Below are positions 1 through 6,202 of a stretch of 64,000 nucleotides of DNA, piece after piece. The stretch's first letter is position 1. Each line of letters begins with the position of its first letter. The translations under genes and the position numbers were made by a program. This stretch comes from Paenibacillus silvestris (GTDB taxonomy: Bacteria; Bacillota; Bacilli; Paenibacillales; NBRC-103111). The notes beneath the pieces were generated by a model, which did not search any database, was not told the origin of the DNA, and was given only the letters and a program-made list of their open reading frames with translations. The stretch lies in assembly GCF_009882985.1 (NCBI RefSeq), contig NZ_WTUZ01000020.1, positions 619,353 through 683,352 of the forward strand. Direction: 5' to 3'.

Positions 1-451
1 GTGCCACGGCAATATAGGCAAAAAATTTAGAAGGCAGTGTTTCTTTGAGCATCACGCGAGCCAAAATAATAGCGAATAAGGGCTGTAATTTCTGTAAAAG
101 CAATATCGCGTTCGCATTGCCGTGCGAGAATGCAGCTGTAAACAAGATAGTCGCAATCGCCGATCCGCCCCATGAGATGAACAGCAAAGCGCCGATAACG
201 CCTAGCGACAGCTTGCCGATCAAGCTTTTTCGATACTTCACGAGTATCGGCAGCGCGTAGCAGGCAAGTAGCAAATGCTCAATAAACACGATTTGCGCTG
301 AGGTAAAGCTCTTTAACAATAAGATCCTGAAGAGTGGGTCGAGTCCCCAGAGCGTAGCTCCGAGTGCTACATACCAAACCCCACTGATACCGCCTGAGCG
401 CGTTGAAACCACATTCGCACCCTTTGTTCCTAGCTTGAATACATTTTCCAA
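1..451 (-). CDS. EamA/DMT-family transporter, N-terminal part (riboflavin uptake candidate)
   Basis: Reading the minus strand from a TTG at 451 gives an open frame that runs off the window edge (about 150 codons). The TTG follows a GGGAGG ribosome binding site by 8 bases. The product shows alternating hydrophobic helices typical of the drug/metabolite transporter superfamily, including a WGLDPLFR helix start and an SHGNANAILLLQKLQP segment characteristic of EamA domains. An FMN riboswitch and a terminator hairpin lie directly upstream on the same strand. In known cases (ImpX and RibN groups) DMT-family proteins under FMN riboswitches import riboflavin, so I infer riboflavin or flavin-precursor uptake at the cytoplasmic membrane. 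The C-terminal half is outside the window, so length and second EamA domain cannot be checked. Confidence 0.8.
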   Translation of the reverse strand, partial: MENVFKLGTKGANVVSTRSGGISGVWYVALGATLWGLDPLFRILLLKSFTSAQIVFIEHLLLACYALPILVKYRKSLIGKLSLGVIGALLFISWGGSAIATILFTAAFSHGNANAILLLQKLQPLFAIILARVMLKETLPSKFFAYIAVA

Positions 452-524
452 TTCAAAAACCTCCCACAATTGAGAGACTTTGAGCTTAGCTCAAAGATCC
501 CTGTATGATGTTTTGAATTGAACC

Positions 525-571
525 TTCTGAAAGAGACAATGCCCCCGCTCTTATACGCAGCGGGGGCATTG
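525..571 (-). terminator. Rho-independent terminator in the FMN riboswitch leader
   Basis: A 13-bp perfect stem (arms 537-549 and 559-571, sequence starting CAATGCCCCCGC) is followed on the minus strand by a T-rich run. It sits between the FMN aptamer and the TTG start of the transporter, the position expected for ligand-controlled transcription termination. Confidence 0.8.
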
Positions 572-618
572 ACAAACAGACCTGCCAAAACCTAAGTTTT
601 TGACAAGCTGTCATTCAC

Positions 619-759
619 CTTCTCCCATCCGGACTATAACCGTCGGCCTTGGATTCTCACCAAGTCAGTCCCCGCCTGCCTAACAGGCCGGGAGTCGCGG
701 GCTTGAGATACATTGGCTTGTATCCTCACCGCCGGTAGGGGATTTCACCCTGCCCCGAA
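619..759 (-). promoter_or_regulatory. FMN riboswitch (RFN element)
   Basis: On the minus strand the region carries the conserved RFN blocks in order: CTTCGGGGCAGGGTGAAATC, ACCGGCGGT, AGCCCGCGA, GGTGAGAATCC, GCCGACGGT and AGTCCGGATGGGAGAAG. These match the known core of the FMN aptamer. A terminator and then the DMT-family transporter follow downstream, so binding of FMN should switch the gene off. Confidence 0.95.
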
Positions 760-957
760 GATTCAATATTCAATTTTGTGTCCCGCAAGTGTCCTGCCTA
801 GAGGTCACTTACAAAACATAAGTAACATTATTTATGAATCTTAGCACCATCAAATGAAAAAAGCAAGAATTTTTCATCCCCGCTTTAGCTAAAAAATTCC
901 TGCTCGTTTTCCGATATATAATCTGTTAACTAATCATTCACACGAAGGAGGAGACTC

Positions 958-1134
958 ATGGACATCCCTGCGATTTCAATGTCCGTAGCTCAGAGCGGCT
1001 TAGCTCAAGCCGTACAACTACGGGTACTTAGCATGGCTAAAGATCAATCCACACAACAAGGTCAACAAATGGTTCAAATGATGCAACAAAGCGTTCAACC
1101 AAATTTAGGTGGAAATCTAGACATTAGAGGTTAG
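958..1134 (+). CDS. yjfB: YjfB-family putative motility protein
   Basis: A 58-residue protein starting at an ATG 7 bases after AAGGAGGAGAC. It begins MDIPAISMSVAQSGLAQAV and continues into a Gln/Met-rich stretch, matching the small YjfB family, which is annotated as putative motility protein and is often under flagellar control in Bacillus. No membrane segment or signal peptide is visible; the first half should form an amphipathic helix. A terminator follows immediately, so the gene is monocistronic. The biochemical role of the family is unknown to me; the name rests on the N-terminal pattern, size and Gln-rich tail. Confidence 0.8.
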   Translation: MDIPAISMSVAQSGLAQAVQLRVLSMAKDQSTQQGQQMVQMMQQSVQPNLGGNLDIRG

Positions 1135-1145
1135 TTTTACCTATC

Positions 1146-1184
1146 GAAGAAGGAGAGTTAGTGATTCATTCTCCTTCTTTTTTC
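1146..1184 (+). terminator. Terminator after yjfB-like gene
   Basis: A stem of GAAGAAGGAGAG with its complement CTCCTTCTTTT, ending in a T run, 11 bases downstream of the stop codon. Confidence 0.85.
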
Positions 1185-1194
1185 TTGAAATTGT

Positions 1195-1743
1195 TTACTT
1201 CATTTTAGAAATCGGGATATGGAAGTATAGAATCAAGAAGGCAACTCCCACAAAACATAGCAACCACGCCCATAACGGCCTCGCAAAATGCAGACTCAGC
1301 CCAATGAACATGAACACCCAGACAGCCGATGACCACCAAAAATTCCAGTCATTATGATACGAAAGCAGTTCTACTAGCAGGAACACTCCTTCAATACAGG
1401 TAAATATAGCCGACCAAATGGCGATATAAATGGCCTGTTTCAACGGATGCGACTTAAAGGGATATCTGGACAGGTACACCAATACAATGCAGGGAAGATT
1501 CGTAAAAGCAATCATGAAATCTGCGATTGTATGATTAGGTGTTACCGCGGTTTTATGAAATACCCAAAGCGAATAATTATAACTTAGAAGGCTAACCAGA
1601 AAATCCACGCAGATGGCAAAAAGCATAGTTGGATAATAGATCTTCCAATTTCTCCAATCCCCGAAAAACCAAGCTGCAATCAAGCATAACAACGCCATGA
1701 CTACAGGCAAATATGAAGCAATCAACGCTGTTATGTGACCCAT
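1195..1743 (-). CDS. CBO0543-like multi-pass membrane protein
   Basis: A 182-residue, very hydrophobic protein with five to six predicted membrane helices. The ATG is preceded by GGAG. A central segment YHNDWNFWWSSAVWV with charged/aromatic residues, preceded by a CIEG turn, resembles the CBO0543 family common in Bacillus and Paenibacillus. No catalytic motif is visible and function is unknown. It converges on the yjfB terminator, so the 3' ends of the two genes face each other. The family name is recognition from memory of the aromatic motif, moderate certainty. Confidence 0.65.
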   Translation of the reverse strand: MGHITALIASYLPVVMALLCLIAAWFFGDWRNWKIYYPTMLFAICVDFLVSLLSYNYSLWVFHKTAVTPNHTIADFMIAFTNLPCIVLVYLSRYPFKSHPLKQAIYIAIWSAIFTCIEGVFLLVELLSYHNDWNFWWSSAVWVFMFIGLSLHFARPLWAWLLCFVGVAFLILYFHIPISKMK

Positions 1744-1864
1744 TACTTAGCTCCATTCCATCAAACTTGCCCTGCTAATATCCAACAAGCAATCCTCTGG
1801 TTATTATTTCTATAAAAGTTGATTCGTATGAAACAAACGGCAATTAACTAATAATCCTGCGTAT

Positions 1865-2770
1865 TTACGCCGTTTTTCGTCTTAGCATCAGTTGTCTCAA
1901 GCTGTCCAGATTCGCGCAAATCGTTCCAGCGATGACAGTAACCACGCCCACAGCCGTAACCCAAGTGATTGTTTCCCCATAAAATAGGACACCAACGGCT
2001 AGGGCAATCAGCGGAGAAATGTACAGCCATGTAGCTGGAAAAACCGGATTCGTTTTCGCCACTAACCAATAGAACAGACTGTGTCCCACCATGGAGCCAA
2101 TCACGATTAAATAGAGCAGCGAGCCGGCCGCTTTTGGAGAGAATAGACTTTGAACTTCCACATGCTCGGTAAAAAATGAAAGAACCAGGAGCAGCAACCC
2201 TCCGCAGATCATCTGTGCCGCGTTCAGCGCAATCGGCGATGCCTCTGGGAATTGTTGAATGACTTTCTTGGAATATAGGGCTCCCATGCAATAGAACAGT
2301 TCTCCGACCAGAATCGCCACGCTCCCGATCACCCAAACGAGGTTCGCGGATACGGCAAGTTGTGGCAGCAAAAGGATGATAATCCCTGCAAAGCCGAGTA
2401 TGCTGCCAAATACCGAGAGCGTTGTCGCCTTCAGACGCAAAACGAACGTTTGCAGCACGAGAATCATAATCGGTCCAGTAGCTGATAACACGGCCGCAAT
2501 CCCGGAAGACACGTATTGCTCCGCCCAATACAAGGTTGAGAATGTGCCGAACGTGAGACCAATGCCCGTAAACAACATCTCTTTGCGAAATAAAAGAGCT
2601 AGGGTAGCCTTTTTCCGCCATAGCAACCAACCGAATAAAAGCAAACCTGCAATGAAGAACCTCAAGCCTGCAGAGAAAAATGGCGGTGCCGAGGCATCTA
2701 CCCCTACCTTGATCGCCAGAAATGTCGTACCAAAAATTAGACATACTAGTAAATAATTAAAAATAATCAT
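1865..2770 (-). CDS. EamA/DMT-family permease divergent from MocR regulator
   Basis: A 301-residue protein of ten predicted helices in two EamA repeats (about 5-135 and 150-290). I start at the ATG at 2770 (MIIFNYLLV) because GGGGGAAC lies just upstream; a longer open frame reaches 2905 but would run through the divergent promoter region. A glycine-rich GLTFGTFSTLYWAEQYV segment and the second-repeat SMVGHSLFYWLVAKTNPV helix are typical. It probably exports or imports a small amino-acid-like or vitamin-like compound. The divergent MocR gene is the likely regulator, a frequent arrangement in which the regulator senses PLP or an amino-acid ligand and activates the permease. Confidence 0.85.
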   Translation of the reverse strand: MIIFNYLLVCLIFGTTFLAIKVGVDASAPPFFSAGLRFFIAGLLLFGWLLWRKKATLALLFRKEMLFTGIGLTFGTFSTLYWAEQYVSSGIAAVLSATGPIMILVLQTFVLRLKATTLSVFGSILGFAGIIILLLPQLAVSANLVWVIGSVAILVGELFYCMGALYSKKVIQQFPEASPIALNAAQMICGGLLLLVLSFFTEHVEVQSLFSPKAAGSLLYLIVIGSMVGHSLFYWLVAKTNPVFPATWLYISPLIALAVGVLFYGETITWVTAVGVVTVIAGTICANLDSLRQLMLRRKTA

Positions 2771-2792
2771 ACCTGTTCCCCCCTTGGTATGT

Positions 2793-2832
2793 ATCATACT
2801 AGGTAAGTAACAGAACAGATGTGTGATACTAG
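2793..2832. promoter_or_regulatory. Direct repeats between EamA permease and MocR gene
   Basis: Two copies of a (A/G)T(C/G)ATACTAG decamer lie at 2793-2802 and 2823-2832, start-to-start distance 30 bp (about three helical turns). Both lie in the 116-bp divergent intergenic region. MocR-type regulators bind direct repeats, so these are operator candidates. A TATAAT at 2855-2860 could be the -10 of the regulator gene. Confidence 0.5.
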
Positions 2833-2886
2833 AACAGTTTTCCAAGGATTGGTTTATAATTGAATAAACAGAGGGGGGAATACGAG

Positions 2887-4323
2887 ATGAAAGCATCGGG
2901 ATCATCTGGGAAAGAAGCTAATCTGCTTTTCAAACAAGCCTATGAGTATATGGTTACCCGCATGGATCGCGGTGAATGGAATGCCCATGACAAGCTCCCT
3001 TCCATCCGGCGTCTCGCCCAAGAGCTTCAGGTACATAGATTAACTGTTTTTCGTGCTTATCAGCTGCTGAAACAGAATGAGAAAGCATACGTCAAAGAGA
3101 AATCCGGGTACTATGTAAGTCCTTCCAAGACGGAGGAGCAAGTCCCTACGGGGCACACAGAAAACAACCGTTCGTTCCCAACATCCAGCGCTTTAAAAAA
3201 CTCCTTGTCAGAAATTCAGCATATCCCTGTCACCTACCAGTTCTCGCAAGCTTTGATCGATCCCAACTTGCTGCCGAACCTTTTCTTATCCGAACATGTG
3301 AAGAAGGTTTTCGACATCTACCCAAAGCTCATGGGCACCTACTCCAGCGCCCAAGGGGATGTCGAGCTTCGCGAATATCTCTGCCGTTACATGGTTCGCC
3401 ATCATAACCTTCAGCTTGCTGCAAGCGATCTCTTGATTACCACAGGTGGACAACAGGCCATTGACCTCATCTCGCGGATCTATATCCGTCCTATGGATCC
3501 GATCCTGGTTGAGCGGCCGACGTACAGTGCTGCACTTGATATTTTCCGCCAGCAAGGGGCGCGATTCATTCCTGTCGAAATCACCCCGGACGGCTACGAT
3601 TTGGCGAATCTTGAGAGGCTTATGGAGAAGCATAAACCGCGACTTTTTTATATGAATCCTACCTTTCATAATCCGACCGGCTACACGGTGCCAGCCGCAC
3701 AGCGCAAGCAACTCGTTGAACTGGCTGAGCGCTACCGCTGCCTGCTGATTGAAGATGACGCCATTCACGAGATGTACTTAGACCAGCCTCCTCCTCCGCC
3801 CATACTGACTTATGATACGGAGGGATGGGTCGTGTATCTCCGCAGCTTTAGCAAATATATCGCGCCAGGACTGCGCATTTGTGCCGTTATGGGTGGCGCG
3901 CACGTCATCAAGTCACTCGTCACCGCCAAATCATTAGCTGACAACGGCACTCCCCTCGTCAATCAGAAAATGTTCCTGCATTACTTCGAATCTCCCCGGA
4001 TGCAGCGGCATCTAGAGAAACTGCGCATCGCCCTGCAGATTCGCAAAGAAATTGTAGAGCAGGAGCTAGCCTCCACTGGATGGCGCTGGGTCAGCCCCCA
4101 AGGGGGCTTCAATCTGTGGCTCCAGCTCCCGGAGCACATCCCAGTCGACCAGCTGCTGGAAGAGTGCCTTCGGCAATCTGTCTCCTTCATTCCTGGAGAG
4201 ATCTGCGATCCGCTCAAAGAGATGCGCTCCTGGATTCGTTTGAGCTATTCCTTCGTGAATGAGGAGCAGCTTCGGGATGGCGTTAGACGGCTGATAGACA
4301 TTGCAGGAGGCTACACGACTTGA
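2887..4323 (+). CDS. MocR/PdxR-type GntR-aminotransferase regulator
   Basis: A 478-residue fusion. Residues about 10-80 form a GntR winged helix (MDRGEWNAHDKLPSIRRLAQ, then VHRLTVFRAYQLL), and residues about 110-475 form a fold-type I aminotransferase domain. The PLP lysine is Lys323 in the SFSKY motif; upstream NPTFHNPTG and EDDAIHEMY are the expected cofactor-binding segments. I chose the ATG at 2887 because AGAGGGGGGAA precedes it with good spacing; a TTG at 2860 in the same frame overlaps a TATAAT box and has no ribosome site. It is a DNA-binding regulator, not expected to be a catalytic aminotransferase, and likely controls the divergent EamA permease and itself. Confidence 0.9.
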   Translation: MKASGSSGKEANLLFKQAYEYMVTRMDRGEWNAHDKLPSIRRLAQELQVHRLTVFRAYQLLKQNEKAYVKEKSGYYVSPSKTEEQVPTGHTENNRSFPTSSALKNSLSEIQHIPVTYQFSQALIDPNLLPNLFLSEHVKKVFDIYPKLMGTYSSAQGDVELREYLCRYMVRHHNLQLAASDLLITTGGQQAIDLISRIYIRPMDPILVERPTYSAALDIFRQQGARFIPVEITPDGYDLANLERLMEKHKPRLFYMNPTFHNPTGYTVPAAQRKQLVELAERYRCLLIEDDAIHEMYLDQPPPPPILTYDTEGWVVYLRSFSKYIAPGLRICAVMGGAHVIKSLVTAKSLADNGTPLVNQKMFLHYFESPRMQRHLEKLRIALQIRKEIVEQELASTGWRWVSPQGGFNLWLQLPEHIPVDQLLEECLRQSVSFIPGEICDPLKEMRSWIRLSYSFVNEEQLRDGVRRLIDIAGGYTT

Positions 4324-4357
4324 ATACCGGGAAAATCTCAGCCAGCTAAGCCAAACG

Positions 4358-4400
4358 ACAGATTGTGCCTCTTTCAAGGCAGGTCTGTTCATATTTTATT
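4358..4400 (+). terminator. Terminator after MocR gene
   Basis: ACAGA and TGCCT pair with AGGCA and TCTGT around a short loop (stem 4358-4388), followed by a T-rich tract. It separates the regulator from the bacteriocin cluster. Confidence 0.6.
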
Positions 4401-4465
4401 GTTTTCATATATTCACTTTCATGGATTTAGGTATTTATTAACAATAACTTCCTAACTATATTAAT

Positions 4466-4556
4466 TTGGGATAATATAATAGTTATTGTATTATTATGGA
4501 AACTATTATATACTCAATTTGTAACTAGTTACATATTATCCCAAAAATAGGAGGTG
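4466..4556 (+). promoter_or_regulatory. Promoter and nested palindromes of the circular-bacteriocin cluster
   Basis: TTGTAT (4486-4491) and TATACT (4509-4514) with a 17-bp spacer make a good SigA-type promoter. Around it lie a 12-bp inverted repeat (TTGGGATAATAT at 4466-4477, complement at 4533-4544), an inner pair (TATAATAGTT at 4475-4484 with AACTATTATA at 4501-4510) and a perfect 12-bp palindrome GTAACTAGTTAC at 4521-4532 near the expected start of transcription. AGGAGGTGA at 4549-4557 is a near-perfect ribosome binding site for the prepeptide. The palindromes may be operators or leader structure; no regulator gene lies in the cluster. Confidence 0.6.
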
Positions 4557-4563
4557 AACGAAA

Positions 4564-4875
4564 ATGGTAATTTCAAATAGAAAAGGTATTATGCTTTGGA
4601 CTGTAGCAGGTCTTGCGGCTTGCTTAGCCTTCATACTTACTCAAGGTATTCTTTTCCAACTATATGGATACGTAAGTTGGACTGGGGTAGGGTATGCTGC
4701 TGTTAGTCAGATTTTAAACATTATTTTGACTGGCTCATCCATTTATTCTGCCGTCGTTGCAATTGTTGGTGTGTTCTTGGGCGGCCCAATTATCGCCTTA
4801 TTGACTCAAATCGGCATTACAGCTATTAGAACATGGGTTAGAGAGCTTGGTTTTGCTGCTGTTGTCTCCCTATAA
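4564..4875 (+). CDS. AS-48-like circular bacteriocin prepeptide
   Basis: A 103-residue hydrophobic peptide with a strong ribosome binding site. Recalled from memory, the enterocin AS-48 precursor aligns without gaps over the core: VLNVVEAGG with ILNIILTGS (residues 50-58), then the shared spacing to a GG pair (residues 73-74 here), and both end in a small hydrophobic tail (VIAW versus VVSL). Both begin MV and have a hydrophobic leader of about 32-35 residues. Cleavage probably falls between Gln32 and Tyr36, giving a 68-71 residue mature chain joined head to tail. The mature part has two Arg, one Glu and no Lys, so it is nearly neutral, unlike AS-48. It should act on membranes of related Gram-positive bacteria. 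Identity rests on alignment, size and the neighbouring genes; a generic small membrane protein is the alternative. Confidence 0.82.
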   Translation: MVISNRKGIMLWTVAGLAACLAFILTQGILFQLYGYVSWTGVGYAAVSQILNIILTGSSIYSAVVAIVGVFLGGPIIALLTQIGITAIRTWVRELGFAAVVSL

Positions 4876-4890
4876 GTATTTATGATAAGT

Positions 4891-4933
4891 ATAGGGTTAC
4901 ATGTCCTGCAATTTTCAGGACATGTAACCCTAT
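4891..4933 (+). terminator. Perfect 18-bp hairpin after the prepeptide gene (attenuator or processing site)
   Basis: Arms at 4891-4908 and 4916-4933 are perfectly complementary with a 7-base loop. It begins 15 bases after the prepeptide stop. There is no T run after it, so it is more likely a partial terminator or mRNA stabiliser that keeps the prepeptide transcript in excess over the downstream genes. Confidence 0.75.
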
Positions 4934-4971
4934 TATTAGGATGAAGGAAGTGTTCCAATATAGCTAAATTT

Positions 4972-5481
4972 TTGAAGTTAAAAAATTGTCTATACCTTTC
5001 TATGCTTGTATACGTGACTGGTTGTATAATAGGTAGCCTTATTACTCTGATCCTGCATATGGATATCGGCAATCTATCTTTTATCAAAAAAGATTCCACT
5101 TGGATAACTCTTTTTTTACACAATTTGTATGTGAATGGATTATTAGTACTAGGGGGTGTTTTACTAGGCTTTCCTACACTGATCATTCTTTTCGTAAACA
5201 GTATAATTACTGGATTTCAATTTTCTCAATCATTCCTCACAGGACAAATTTCTGAGTTGCTATTTGGCATCATGCCGCATGGCATTTTTGAAATCCCTGC
5301 CTCTATACTTAGCGCAGCTCTCGGATTTCAAATATTCGGCTTTATTTACACCCTAATATTTAGTAAAAATAACACCTCTTGGGATTTCTTCAAATTTGCA
5401 AAGAAATGCGTTCTTATCATTTTATTAACCTGCATTGCGGCCATGATGGAAGTATTTGTACAGCTTTATAGTACAACCTAA
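4972..5481 (+). CDS. SpoIIM/DUF95-family membrane protein of the bacteriocin cluster
   Basis: About 169 residues with four to five helices. The segment FGIMPHGIFEIPASILSAA carries the DUF95 signature. Members are called stage II sporulation protein M, but the same family is a constant part of circular-bacteriocin operons (As-48C, CirC/CclC type), where it takes part in maturation, secretion or self-protection. The start is uncertain: TTG at 4972 lies 21 bases after GGAAG, while an in-frame ATA at 4960 (giving IAKFLKLKN) has ideal 9-base spacing. The gene lies 96 bases after the prepeptide with the 18-bp hairpin between them. High AT content like the rest of the cluster. Confidence 0.82.
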   Translation: MKLKNCLYLSMLVYVTGCIIGSLITLILHMDIGNLSFIKKDSTWITLFLHNLYVNGLLVLGGVLLGFPTLIILFVNSIITGFQFSQSFLTGQISELLFGIMPHGIFEIPASILSAALGFQIFGFIYTLIFSKNNTSWDFFKFAKKCVLIILLTCIAAMMEVFVQLYSTT

Positions 5482-5507
5482 ATTGATTAGAAGGTGAATT
5501 CATTAAT

Positions 5508-6182
5508 ATGCAGACTGAGTTAGTCAACCAAGAAACAAGTCCACTTCAATCTCCAAATCTAATAGGGTTTCTACATAGCCCTGTTGAACACATTAAGCGT
5601 TTAAAACATAAGGCTCCAATTTTTAAACCGTTTATTATCGTTTGCATAGTCAGTATGGTCTATACTGGTGTCATTTCATACTTAAGTGTCCCCGATCAGT
5701 CACTGATTGAAGCTTCAAATGCAATCCATTCCTCACTGCCAAGATTAAAGCTGACAACTAGCATCATAGCGGGACTTTTTTCCATAATTCCATTATTTTT
5801 TTCTTTGTTGATTATGGCCATTCTACTGAAATTATTTCTTGTATTTACTCATAAAGAGTTATCATTTAAAACGATTTTTTCACTTAATATCCATATGAGT
5901 GCAGTTACTCTTCTGGCAAGCACAATAAATCTGCTTATCAATGGAATTACATGGAGTGGGCAATATTTATCCTATACCAATCTAGGCAGACTATTTATTA
6001 ATAATTCAATATGGCATGTATTATTTATGGCATTAGATCCTTTTGTGATTTGGGTAAACGTCTTATTGGCAATAGGACTACATTACCTTGCAGGATCGAC
6101 TAAAGTACAAATTGTGATCGTAATTTCCATTGTTTTTCTATTTTCTATTGCTGCAAATACAATTTCACTAATTAAACTATAG
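5508..6182 (+). CDS. Yip1-like membrane protein of the bacteriocin cluster
   Basis: A 224-residue protein with an N-terminal soluble part containing FLHSPVEHIKRLKHKAPIFK and then five predicted helices, the layout of Yip1/YIP1-domain proteins. An AAGGTGA ribosome site lies 10 bases before the ATG. In the AS-48 operon a membrane protein (As-48C1) follows As-48C and precedes the ATPase; this gene has the corresponding place after the DUF95 gene. Its exact task is not known; I infer a part in production or immunity together with the neighbouring ATPase. Confidence 0.65.
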   Translation: MQTELVNQETSPLQSPNLIGFLHSPVEHIKRLKHKAPIFKPFIIVCIVSMVYTGVISYLSVPDQSLIEASNAIHSSLPRLKLTTSIIAGLFSIIPLFFSLLIMAILLKLFLVFTHKELSFKTIFSLNIHMSAVTLLASTINLLINGITWSGQYLSYTNLGRLFINNSIWHVLFMALDPFVIWVNVLLAIGLHYLAGSTKVQIVIVISIVFLFSIAANTISLIKL

Positions 6183-6202
6183 GAATCACCTGCAGGAGAT
6201 GA

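Noticed and set aside
1848-2744. 298-codon minus frame overlapping the EamA permease
   Set aside because: Arg/Ser/Cys-rich translation with no family pattern; it is a shadow of the permease frame.
2860-2886. TTG start of the MocR gene at 2860
   Set aside because: Overlaps a TATAAT box and lacks a ribosome site; ATG at 2887 has a strong one.
3286-3768. 160-codon minus frame inside the MocR gene
   Set aside because: Antisense shadow of a confidently identified gene, no ribosome site or family pattern.
4972-5481. SpoIIM-like protein as a genuine sporulation gene
   Set aside because: The context is a bacteriocin cluster, and the DUF95 signature is shared by circular-bacteriocin proteins; spoIIM of the sporulation locus has other neighbours.
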